Assembly: GCA_003574685.1 (NCBI GenBank)
Contig: QOCQ01000003.1
Coordinates: forward strand, 62,001 to 126,000
Source of the DNA: Rhodospirillaceae bacterium SYSU D60007
Lineage (GTDB): Bacteria > Pseudomonadota > Alphaproteobacteria > Reyranellales > Reyranellaceae
DNA: 64,000 nt
Reading direction: 5' to 3'
Shown here piece by piece: positions 27,141 through 35,226 of this stretch. The translations under genes and the position numbers were made by a program. Position 1 is the stretch's first letter. Each line of letters begins with the position of its first letter. The notes beneath the pieces are model-generated. The model was not told where the DNA came from. It did not search any database and saw only the letters and a program-made list of their open reading frames with translations.

Positions 27141-29123
27141 ATGCAAGCCGGCGGCACAACCGAAATCATTACCCATTTCATCGGGTATATGGATCTCGCG
27201 GAGGAGTATGTCCGCGACCGCGTCCAGTACGACGAGTTTGCCAATGGCGATCAGTCCGAGGCCGAGACAGCGCCGAAGCACGACGCCAACACACCGAAAT
27301 TCGACATCGAGGAGCTGGGCAGCGTCCGGCACAAACTCGGCGTTCCGCCGGGCGACCTCCCGCAAGCCCATGAGCTCGGCGACCAACTGATTTCCAAGAT
27401 GGCGGGGCGCTTCCCGCTGTCCAAGAAGGCTTATCCGCCGCTGCCACAACAGCCCGACATTCCTTCCGGCGGTGGCGGGGGTGGCCCGGGCCCCAATACG
27501 CTCTACCAGGAAGGCGGCGATCAGGTCCTCGTCCGGATCGAGCAGCACAACAGGCTCGTCGATGACGACATGGTGCTGCTGACCGACGTCGACATCAGCA
27601 GCCTGCTGCGCAGCAATGACCAGAATCTCGACGCGCAGCTCACGGCGTTCGATGCCGCCCTTGACGTCCTGCCCGCCGACCTGCCCGGTCTTCTCGTCGG
27701 GACGCACCAGGAGCTGGTGGTCTGGGCGGAGACGCGGGAACCAGGTGAATTGCCGGAACGGCCTGTGTCCGAGTCAACGCAGGAGCTGATTCCGGGCCGC
27801 TACGTCAACGGCGAGCAGGTGGCAGACTACAGCCACGTCGGCGAGGACCCGGACGGCCCCGGGGGCAAGCCACCCATCGAACGGGAGCCGCTGCCGCCAC
27901 ACACGGAACTGTCCAGCCGCCCGGATCTCAAGGCGCCGACCTACGACTATGGCGACATGGGCCAGGTAGCGGAGTTGGGCGGCAACGTCGCCGAGAACAT
28001 CGCCCAGATCGTCGATATTGGCGGTGCCGTCGCCACCATGATCGTCCGCGGCGACTGGGTAGAGACCAACGGCATCTATCAGACGAATGTCTACAGTGAC
28101 TACGACCGCGTGACCCAGCTTGGCGAGGACGCCAGGGCAGAGGTCACCACCGGCGGCAATATTGTAGACAGTATCGCCGAGCTGATCCGGGAAGCCCCGG
28201 ACCTCAAGACTCCCTTTCCGGAATTTGCCGGCGGCTTTTTCAGGATCGACGTCGTCGAGGGTGATCTCTACGACGTCAAGCTGCTGACCCAGACCAACTG
28301 GATCCAGGACAATGACATCACCGTCCAGAACTCCTGGGGATCATTCGCCACCATCAATGCCGGGGGCAACGAGCAGATCAATGCCATTGACCTCGTGGAG
28401 GCCTTTCAGAACTACGACATCATCATCATCGGCGGCAACTATCACACCGGCAACCTGATCTACCAGACCAACATCCTGCTGGACGACGACTATGTTGTGG
28501 CGTCGGCCGGAAATGGCGATGCGACCGACCAGACTGTCCTGACCGGACAGAACTGGCTGTTCAACAGCGCAACCATCCGCGACCTTGGTGTCGATACCTA
28601 TTCACCCTTTTCGTCAGGCGTCACCGGATTTCATGACCAGATTGCCGCCCGAAGCTCATACGTCGATCCCGGCGTTACCCATGGCTGGGGCGGCAACGGC
28701 TCGCCCGTGCTCAACGTGCTCTACATCGAGGGCGACTATTTTGATCTGAACATGATCAATCAGGTCAACGTCGTCCTCGACGCTGACGCGGCGCTGCAGC
28801 ACATGCCGTCGGGAGCCGGGACGGAGGGATTCACGCAGTACGTTTCGACCGGCAACAATGGTTTGGCCAACCACGCCGAGATCGTCACCATCGGCGTGAT
28901 CGACGAGCTGTTTGTGGCTGGCGAGCATTACGAGGACGCAATCCTGGTACAGGCCGATATTGCGCTGGGCCAGGACGACGAGGTCGCGTGGAACGATCCC
29001 TCGAAGCTTGTCCCGGAACTCGTCGCATTCACTACGGACATAGGCGAAGGAGTGACCGCCCCGGTCACGCCCAGCGATCCGACCGTCCCCGGCAACGACA
29101 TGTCGGGGAACGTCCTGTTGTGA
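27141..29123 (+). CDS. 660-aa acidic repeat protein of the secretion island
   Basis: Unrecognised. No signal peptide and no membrane segment. Residues 1-110 are a variable head, then a Gly linker (GGGGGGPGP) near 110-118. A motif of the form G(D/N)-x6-(I/L)-x-Q-T-N-x3-D-x-D-x-V occurs about six times, near residues 126, 304, 374, 432, 531 and 594 (examples GIYQTNVYSDYDRV, LIYQTNILLDDDYV). A second motif GN-x3-N-x-A-x-I-x-DIG alternates with it (GNVAENIAQIVDIGG, GNNGLANHAEIVTIG). The C-terminal part of proteins A and B carries a similar QINNLVDND. ATG at 27141 after AGGGGGATCC. The ABC exporter gene starts 36 nt downstream, so secretion is likely. Confidence 0.85.
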   Translation: MQAGGTTEIITHFIGYMDLAEEYVRDRVQYDEFANGDQSEAETAPKHDANTPKFDIEELGSVRHKLGVPPGDLPQAHELGDQLISKMAGRFPLSKKAYPPLPQQPDIPSGGGGGGPGPNTLYQEGGDQVLVRIEQHNRLVDDDMVLLTDVDISSLLRSNDQNLDAQLTAFDAALDVLPADLPGLLVGTHQELVVWAETREPGELPERPVSESTQELIPGRYVNGEQVADYSHVGEDPDGPGGKPPIEREPLPPHTELSSRPDLKAPTYDYGDMGQVAELGGNVAENIAQIVDIGGAVATMIVRGDWVETNGIYQTNVYSDYDRVTQLGEDARAEVTTGGNIVDSIAELIREAPDLKTPFPEFAGGFFRIDVVEGDLYDVKLLTQTNWIQDNDITVQNSWGSFATINAGGNEQINAIDLVEAFQNYDIIIIGGNYHTGNLIYQTNILLDDDYVVASAGNGDATDQTVLTGQNWLFNSATIRDLGVDTYSPFSSGVTGFHDQIAARSSYVDPGVTHGWGGNGSPVLNVLYIEGDYFDLNMINQVNVVLDADAALQHMPSGAGTEGFTQYVSTGNNGLANHAEIVTIGVIDELFVAGEHYEDAILVQADIALGQDDEVAWNDPSKLVPELVAFTTDIGEGVTAPVTPSDPTVPGNDMSGNVLL

Positions 29124-29159
29124 GGCATGTCATCGAGTTGAACGAGGCAGGCGTCTGAC

Positions 29160-31094
29160 ATGAGTGAACAGGCAGGCAAGACACCCTCTGGCGAAGCACC
29201 GGACCGGAGCGGCTATGTAGACGACATGTCCGCCCAGGAGGCGGCAGACAATACGTCTGGCCCCGGCACCGCGGTGGCAAGCGCCGACGAGGCCGATCCG
29301 CCGGCGGTGACCGGGAGCACCGGACAGCCGCAACCGAAGGGCTCGACGCTGGTGCGCCGGTCAAGCGAGCAGGAGTTCCGGCAGGCGCTCGCAAAGGCGC
29401 TGGCTGTCAGCCGTCAGAAGCTGGTGATTGTCGGCATCTTCTCGCTCGTGGTGAACACGCTGATACTCGGCGTGCCGGTCTATTTGTTCCAGATTTCGGA
29501 CCGCGTGCTGACCAGCCGCAGCACCGACACGCTGATCATGCTGACCGCGGTCGTCGGCGGCGCCATCTTCTTCCATGTCCTCATCGACATGATGCGCCGG
29601 TTTGTGCTGATGCGACTGGCGGTCGATTTCGAAAGCCGGCTCGGCGCCCCGGTGCTGGCGGCGGCGGCAAGGGCCTCGAAGAACGGATCAAGCCGCGAAT
29701 TCCAGATCCTGGGCGACCTGCAGCACATCCGCAGCTTTCTCACCGGCCCCGTGCTGTTGACCATGTTCGATGCGCCGGTGGCTCCGGTCTATCTGGCGGC
29801 GGTCTTTCTGATCCATCCCCATCTTGGCTTCATCGTCACGGGCACCGGCATCGCCCTGCTCATTGTCGCGGCGGTGAACCAGCGCATGACGGCGGTGCCG
29901 TTCGGCCGCGCCAATGCCTTCGCCACCCGGTCGAACCTGCAGGCGGACGCCATGGCGCGCAACGCCCAGGTGCTCAATGCCATGGGCATGGTGCCTGAAG
30001 CCGTGCGCATCTGGGGCCGCGAGGCGGCCGAATCGCTGAAGTCGCAGGTCACGGCGCAGGACCGCAACATCTGGATGACCGGCATATCGAAGCTGATCCG
30101 GCAGGGGACCCAGATCGGCCTGCTCGGCTGGGGCGCCTATCTCTCCCTGCAGAACGAGGTGACCGGCGGCATGATCATCGCCGCCTCGATCGTGGGTAGC
30201 CGGGCGCTGGCGCCCATCGAAGGCACCATCGAGGGCTGGCGGGCCTTCGTGCAGGCACGCACCGCCTACCAGCGGATCAAGGCGCTGCTGAACAATTCGC
30301 CGCTGAACTTCGACAGGCTGCGGCTGCCCCGGCCGCAGGGCCGGCTGACGGTGGAGCGTCTGCTCTACGTGCCGCCGCCCGACAAGAAGGTGATCCTGAA
30401 CGGCGTCAGCTTCAGTCTCAGCCCGGGCGAGTCGCTGGCCATCGTCGGTGCGTCGGGCACGGGCAAGTCGACTCTCGCCAGAATGCTGGTGGGATCCATC
30501 CATCCGACGGCCGGCAACATCCGGCTCGACATGATGGACCTGCGTAACTGGGATCCGCGGCAGTTCGGCGAAAGCGTCGGCTACCTGCCGCAGGACGTCC
30601 AGCTCTTCCCGGCATCGATCAAGGCCAATATCGCGCGCATGCGCGACGATGCTACGGATGCGGACGTATATGACGCGGCCGAACTGGCCGATGTGCACGG
30701 CATGATCTCGGAGTTTGCGCAAGGCTACGAGACAGTCGTCGCCATGGACGGCAGCCCGCTTTCCGGTGGCCAGCGCCAGCGGATCGGGTTGGCGCGGGCG
30801 TTCTTCGGCAATCCCCGGCTGGTGGTGCTTGACGAGCCGAACTCGAACCTTGACACGATCGGCGAGCAGGCTCTCGCCCAGGCGCTGGCCCGGGCCAAGG
30901 AGCGGAGCATCACCGTCGTGGCGATTACGCAACGGCCCTCGCTGCTGAAGAGCGTCGACAAGATCCTGATCCTCACCAAGGGCGCCGTGCAGGCGATGGG
31001 CAAGCGCGAAGACATCATGCCCCTGATCACCAAGGGCATGGCGGCCGGGCGGGCGCTGACCCAGTCCGGCGGTGCACGGGCGGCAGAGGCGTGA
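29160..31094 (+). CDS. Type I secretion ABC transporter (PrtD-like permease/ATPase)
   Basis: A 644-aa inner-membrane exporter. A polar ~75-residue N-terminal extension, unusual for the family, precedes the membrane domain (LVIVGIFSLVVNTLILGVPV and further segments; GPVLLTMFDAPVAPVYL is characteristic of PrtD-type exporters). The ATPase domain has Walker A GASGTGKST near residue 430, signature LSGGQRQRIGLARA and Walker B LVVLDEPNSNLD. No C39 peptidase domain. With the HlyD protein 43 nt downstream it should form the inner part of a type I system; the TolC-type outer channel is not in the window. Confidence 0.95.
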   Translation: MSEQAGKTPSGEAPDRSGYVDDMSAQEAADNTSGPGTAVASADEADPPAVTGSTGQPQPKGSTLVRRSSEQEFRQALAKALAVSRQKLVIVGIFSLVVNTLILGVPVYLFQISDRVLTSRSTDTLIMLTAVVGGAIFFHVLIDMMRRFVLMRLAVDFESRLGAPVLAAAARASKNGSSREFQILGDLQHIRSFLTGPVLLTMFDAPVAPVYLAAVFLIHPHLGFIVTGTGIALLIVAAVNQRMTAVPFGRANAFATRSNLQADAMARNAQVLNAMGMVPEAVRIWGREAAESLKSQVTAQDRNIWMTGISKLIRQGTQIGLLGWGAYLSLQNEVTGGMIIAASIVGSRALAPIEGTIEGWRAFVQARTAYQRIKALLNNSPLNFDRLRLPRPQGRLTVERLLYVPPPDKKVILNGVSFSLSPGESLAIVGASGTGKSTLARMLVGSIHPTAGNIRLDMMDLRNWDPRQFGESVGYLPQDVQLFPASIKANIARMRDDATDADVYDAAELADVHGMISEFAQGYETVVAMDGSPLSGGQRQRIGLARAFFGNPRLVVLDEPNSNLDTIGEQALAQALARAKERSITVVAITQRPSLLKSVDKILILTKGAVQAMGKREDIMPLITKGMAAGRALTQSGGARAAEA

Positions 31095-31137
31095 TCCGGG
31101 ACGAGTGGCTGTCAGCCGCGGCTGACGGAGGGTGATG

Positions 31138-32505
31138 ATGGCGAATGGTCAGTTGGTGCCCCGCGAATCGAGCGGACAGTTGACATACCGGGAGTGGTAC
31201 TCCGACGTACCGCGCAGCTCGAAATCGTTCGTGACGTTCGGCTTCGGCGCCATTGCGGTCTGCGTGCTGGGCTTTGGCTACTGGGCCAGCACCGCGATGA
31301 TCGCCGGCGCCATTGTGGCGCAGGGTGCGTTCGTCGCTTCCGGCGAGAACAAGATCGTGCAGCACCTCGAGGGTGGCGTCATCAAGCAGATCGCGGTCGT
31401 CGAGGGCGAGCTTGTGGAGCCGGGACAGGTGCTGGTCGAGCTTGACCCGGTCGGCCCGGCGGCGGAAGTGCGGCGCCTGGTGCTCAAGCGGGCGCATGCT
31501 GCGGCAACGGCAGCCCGGCTGATGGCCGAGATGGAGGAGCGCGAGGAACTGGTCTTCCCGCCGAGCCTGCAGGCCGAGGCGAAGGACCCGGAAATCGCTG
31601 CCATCCTGCGCAGCCAGCAGCTCACGTTCAATGCCGCCCGCCGGGCACTGCACAGCGAGATTGCGGCCCAGCGCGAGGGCATTAAGGCGCTGGAGCGGCG
31701 AATCGAGGGCAGCGAGACCCAGCTCAAATACGTGCGCGAGCAACAGACGCTGCTGGAAGAAGAGCTGGCGGCCAAGGGCGCGCTGCTGGGCATGGGGCTG
31801 GTCAAAAAGCCCGAGGTGCTCGCCGTGAAGCGGGCGATCGCCAACCTCCAGGGTGAAACGGGGCGTCTCAAGGGCGAGATCGGCGATGCGCGCGAGCGCA
31901 TTGCCCGCGCCAACGAGCAGATCATGTCGCTGCGGCACGCCACCGTGAAGAACGCGGTCGAGCGCATGCAGGACGTCAATGCCGAGTTCAATGACGTCAA
32001 CGAGAAGATCCGGGCTGCGCGCGCTGTGCTGGAACGCGTCACGATCGAGGCGCCGGTCAAGGGTATTGTCGTCAAGCTCAACTACCATACGCCAGGCGGC
32101 GTCATTCAGCCGGGCAAGGGCGTGATGGAGATTGTGCCGCTCGACAAGGGCCTCGTGATCGAGGCTCGTATCCGGCCGCAGGACATCGACAGCGTGAAGA
32201 AGGGCGCCGAGGCAGAGATCCGGCTCACCGCGCTCAACCAGCGGCAAACGCCGATGATCAGGGGGAAGGTCATCTACATTTCCGCCGACTCGCTGGCCGA
32301 CGACCCGAACAAGCGGCGCAACGGCAACGATGCCTACATCGCCCGGGTACAGCTCGACCCGGAGGACGCCGCACGCCTGCCTGACTTCAAGCCGATGCCG
32401 GGAATGCCGGCGGACGTATACGTCAAGACCACCGATCGCACGTTCTTCGAGTATCTGATCAAGCCGATCCAGGACAGCATGGCGCGCGCGTTCCGGGAGT
32501 CCTGA
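31138..32505 (+). CDS. HlyD-family type I secretion periplasmic adaptor
   Basis: A 455-aa membrane fusion protein joining the ABC exporter to an outer-membrane channel. One N-terminal membrane segment (SFVTFGFGAIAVCVLGFGYW), lipoyl/barrel half KIVQHLEGGVIKQIAVVEGE, a long coiled coil (~residues 110-290, ALERRIEGSETQLKYVREQQ), the returning lipoyl half VTIEAPVKGIVVKLNYHTPG and a C-terminal barrel are in the standard order. GGAGG at 31127-31131 favours the ATG at 31138, though ATG 31135 and GTG 31132 are in frame. The pseudokinase gene starts 13 nt after it. Confidence 0.95.
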   Translation: MANGQLVPRESSGQLTYREWYSDVPRSSKSFVTFGFGAIAVCVLGFGYWASTAMIAGAIVAQGAFVASGENKIVQHLEGGVIKQIAVVEGELVEPGQVLVELDPVGPAAEVRRLVLKRAHAAATAARLMAEMEEREELVFPPSLQAEAKDPEIAAILRSQQLTFNAARRALHSEIAAQREGIKALERRIEGSETQLKYVREQQTLLEEELAAKGALLGMGLVKKPEVLAVKRAIANLQGETGRLKGEIGDARERIARANEQIMSLRHATVKNAVERMQDVNAEFNDVNEKIRAARAVLERVTIEAPVKGIVVKLNYHTPGGVIQPGKGVMEIVPLDKGLVIEARIRPQDIDSVKKGAEAEIRLTALNQRQTPMIRGKVIYISADSLADDPNKRRNGNDAYIARVQLDPEDAARLPDFKPMPGMPADVYVKTTDRTFFEYLIKPIQDSMARAFRES

Positions 32506-32518
32506 ACCGGAGCGTATC

Positions 32519-34075
32519 GTGAAAGCAGTTTCGCAACTGGTGTCGTCGCCACATGCCGTCGTGCTGCCGCCCCACGACGCGCTGAAGGAGGGGACGCGGC
32601 TTGGCCGGTTCAGGATCGAGGGCCCGCCGTCCCGCGACTGGTTCGCGATCACCTATCGCGCCCGCGATATGCAAACGGGCAGCGAGATCGCCCTGAAGGA
32701 ATACCTGCCGATCCACTTCGCGGCACGCCAGTCGGACGGGACGGTGTTGCCCCTGTCCGCCCAGCATGCCGGCGATTTCGTATGGGGCCGCGAGCGGTTT
32801 GTCGCCGAGGCGGCGGCGATGAGCCTGGTCGGCAGGACGCCGGGCCTGGTCAGCGTGCTGGGCACCTTCGAGCTCAATGGTACGGCGTACATGGCCATGG
32901 CCGCGCGGCCGGGCACCACGCTGGCCGACCGACTGGCGCGGGAAGGGCTGCTGTCGCCGGTAGTGGTCGACCGGATGCTGCCATCGCTCCTGAAGGGGCT
33001 GGAACGCCTGCATGCCGGCGGGCTTCTGCACCTCGACATCAGGCCGGCGAGCATCATCCTGGATGCGCGCGGGCAGGCCACGTTGCTGGAATGTGGTAGC
33101 ACCCGGGCTGCCATGGCCACGCGGGCCCAGGCGGGGCCGGCTTCCCGCACCCCCGGCTACAGCGCGCTGGAACTGTTTGCCGGCGAGCAGGCGGGCCCCT
33201 CGACCGACATCTATTCGCTGGCGGCGACGCTCTACCACTGCGTGACGGGCACGGCCCCGATGGCGGCCGTCAACCGGCTGATGGACAACATGGTGCCGGC
33301 ATCGCAGGCGGCCGCGGGCGGCTATCCTCCCGGCCTGCTGGCAGGCATCGATGCCGGGCTTGCCCTGAAAGCCATCGACAGGCCGCTCACCGTCGCGACA
33401 TGGCGTTCGCGGTTTGCGGCCGCCGGGCACGCAAAAGGAGTGGTGACGCGCAATCGCCGGCAGGTGTCGCGGCCGCTGCCCGAGGTGCGGCCGGCAACGG
33501 TCATTCCCAGCGATGCCGCCGGGATTCCGCTGCCACCCGCCGCGACAGACAAGCTGCGTCACCTCGGCAGGACGGCGATCCTGACGGTAAGCCTGCTTGT
33601 GCTGGCCACAGCGACCGCGGCGGTCGGTGGCTATGCGCTTCGCCAGCCGACGATCGAGCGGGCCGCGGAGGAGCGGGCACAGGCCGAAGCCTTGCAGCGC
33701 GAGGCGGCAGAGGCGGCGGCACGCGAGCAGGCCATCGCCGAGGAGCGCCGGCAGGCCGCGGAAGCAGCCCGCCGCGAGGCGCACGCGAAAGCAGAGGCAG
33801 AGGCGGAGGCGCTGCGACGCTACATGGCGCGACAAAGCCAGGCAACCGCAGAGGCGCTGCGCCGGATGGAAGAGGAAGCCGAGCGCCAGGCGCGCGAGGA
33901 CAAGGCCAATGCCGAAGCGGCCGCGCGCCGTGAGGCGGAGGAGGACTGGCGGTTCGACTCCGAAGCCGAAAAGGCCCGAAAGCGGGCCGAGGAACAGGCA
34001 CGTCTGGAGGCGGAGGCGCTACGCAAGACCGGCGACGACAAGCCGCGCGCCAGCCACAAGCCACGCGCAAAGTGA
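32519..34075 (+). CDS. Membrane-anchored Ser/Thr kinase-like protein (probable pseudokinase) with coiled coil
   Basis: A 518-aa protein. Residues ~30-300 have the bacterial protein-kinase fold: FAITYRARD, the ATP-site Lys60 in EIALKEYLP, HLDIRPASIIL where kinases have HRDxKxxN (Asn replaced by Ser178), and LLECGSTR where DFG is expected (ECG at 191-193). Both metal ligands are thus altered, so catalysis is doubtful. A membrane segment at ~352-371 (TAILTVSLLVLATATAAVGG) is followed by a ~130-residue Ala/Glu/Arg coiled coil that would lie in the periplasm. GTG start with GGAG upstream. The position after HlyD suggests a regulator or scaffold of the exporter. Confidence 0.82.
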   Translation: MKAVSQLVSSPHAVVLPPHDALKEGTRLGRFRIEGPPSRDWFAITYRARDMQTGSEIALKEYLPIHFAARQSDGTVLPLSAQHAGDFVWGRERFVAEAAAMSLVGRTPGLVSVLGTFELNGTAYMAMAARPGTTLADRLAREGLLSPVVVDRMLPSLLKGLERLHAGGLLHLDIRPASIILDARGQATLLECGSTRAAMATRAQAGPASRTPGYSALELFAGEQAGPSTDIYSLAATLYHCVTGTAPMAAVNRLMDNMVPASQAAAGGYPPGLLAGIDAGLALKAIDRPLTVATWRSRFAAAGHAKGVVTRNRRQVSRPLPEVRPATVIPSDAAGIPLPPAATDKLRHLGRTAILTVSLLVLATATAAVGGYALRQPTIERAAEERAQAEALQREAAEAAAREQAIAEERRQAAEAARREAHAKAEAEAEALRRYMARQSQATAEALRRMEEEAERQAREDKANAEAAARREAEEDWRFDSEAEKARKRAEEQARLEAEALRKTGDDKPRASHKPRAK

Positions 34076-34122
34076 GAGCCGGTCAACTGGCGACAACGGG
34101 CAAGGCGCAGCGTCGGAAATAG

Positions 34123-34237
34123 CCTTCATGGTGAGCTTGTCGAACCATGAAGGCGTCCCACGGTGGCAGTACGCGGGTCGCTTCATGGTTCGACCCGGTG
34201 GATGCGAAGCATCTACCTGGGCTCACCATGAAGCGGT
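34123..34237. repeat. Dispersed inverted repeat, family R, copy 2 (right arm interrupted)
   Basis: The left arm CTTCATGGTGAGC...CGAACCATGAAG is intact. The right arm is split by an extra ~27 bp that itself forms a hairpin (GGTGGATGC-GAA-GCATCTACC). Lies between the convergent pseudokinase and the 84-aa gene. Confidence 0.85.
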
Positions 34238-34280
34238 TCTCCTGCCCAGTGCTCACTCAGCGCCAGATTGCCTGTCGGGT

Positions 34281-34535
34281 TCACGCCGGCGGGTCGCCGA
34301 CGGAGAGCAGGACCGGCGGGTGCTGCCGGCCGGTGATCCGCAGGTAAATCGGTGCGCCGGCCTCGATGCGCGCGATCTCGTCAGGTGTCGGTATCCAGGC
34401 CGACACCATTTCGTTCACGCCGTTCACGACTTCGTCGCGGATCGGCAATGTTGCGAGTTTCCCGTGCCGGGCCTCGTTCCACCCGCGGGGCCTGCCGAGC
34501 TTGCGCGTGGCCCCTTCAATGTGACCGATGAGCAT
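34281..34535 (-). CDS. Hypothetical protein, 84 aa
   Basis: Unrecognised. Contains IRDEVVNGVNEMVSAWIPTP followed by DEIARIEAGAPIYLRITGRQ and HPPVLLSVGDPP, a small mixed alpha/beta protein. The ATG at 34535 lies 8 nt after the GST stop, so it is probably co-expressed with it. A longer frame open to 34640 overlaps GST and is rejected. Confidence 0.6.
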   Translation of the reverse strand: MLIGHIEGATRKLGRPRGWNEARHGKLATLPIRDEVVNGVNEMVSAWIPTPDEIARIEAGAPIYLRITGRQHPPVLLSVGDPPA

Positions 34536-34543
34536 CGCAGAGC

Positions 34544-35143
34544 TCACTTGCCGCGGAAGGCCGGCCGCGACAGGCAGCGGTCGAGCCAGTTGGCGGCGTC
34601 GCCGGAGCCGGCCATGTCGATTTTGGCCAGCTTCGCCCACGCCATGATCGAAGCGAGGTTAAGATCGGCGATGGTGAAGGTCTCGCCCAGCAGGTAAGGC
34701 TTGCCCCTGATCGCGTCGTTCAGTATCCGAAGCGGTTTCTGGAATGCCGCTTTCGCCTCCTCGACGGCCTTGGGGTTCTTCTTGTCCGGCGGCGTCATGA
34801 ACATGTCGATGACAATGGTCAGCAGCGGCTTCTCGACCTCGGTCATGCCCCAGAAGCTCCACTGGTAAACGCGCGCCTCGTCCTCGATGGTTTGTGGCCA
34901 GAGCGCCTTGCCGTACTTGTGGGCCAGGTAGAGGTTGATCGCCATTGACTCGAACAGCATCAGGTCGCCATCGACCATCGCCGGCACTTTGGTATTGGGA
35001 TTGATGCGGGCGAACTCCGCGTCGGTCTTCAGGGTAGCGAAATCCGTCCCCAGATGCTCGAACTCGACGCCGCACTCACGGGCGCACCACAGCACGCGGG
35101 CCGCGCGCGATTGCACCGGCCCGTAGATCTTCACCTTGGCCAT
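34544..35143 (-). CDS. Glutathione S-transferase family protein
   Basis: A 199-aa GST. The thioredoxin-like N-terminal domain has KVPAMVDGDLMLFESMAINL, with the cis-Pro and the glutathione-binding Glu-Ser. The helical C-terminal domain has the capping-box-like TFTIADLNLASIMAW. The N-terminus MAKVKIYGPVQSRAARVLW places a Ser near the usual catalytic position. Start at 35143, since the frame further upstream has no family features. Substrate unknown. Confidence 0.9.
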   Translation of the reverse strand: MAKVKIYGPVQSRAARVLWCARECGVEFEHLGTDFATLKTDAEFARINPNTKVPAMVDGDLMLFESMAINLYLAHKYGKALWPQTIEDEARVYQWSFWGMTEVEKPLLTIVIDMFMTPPDKKNPKAVEEAKAAFQKPLRILNDAIRGKPYLLGETFTIADLNLASIMAWAKLAKIDMAGSGDAANWLDRCLSRPAFRGK

Positions 35144-35226
35144 CGTTTCCCCTGTCCTGCCAGCGCCGGACGAAATCCGGCGGATTGACCATTCAATGAC
35201 GCCGGACACCTTCCGGGCAACGGAAA

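Noticed and set aside
26067-27707. A 546-codon open frame on the minus strand across gene B and the start of the 660-aa gene
   Set aside because: It exists only because the low-complexity coding DNA has few stops in the antisense frame. Its protein is a Leu/Val/Asp mirror of the Q/G and N/E repeats, and it overlaps two well-supported genes, a terminator and a leader.
25011-29123. RTX toxin/adhesin identity for the proteins upstream of the exporter
   Set aside because: No GGxGxDxLx nonapeptides are present; the acidic repeats are of different types.
21171-34237. Family R repeats as attachment sites of a genomic island
   Set aside because: The same repeats occur at 38126 and 47702 in ordinary gaps, there is no integrase, and the region also includes apparently ordinary genes.
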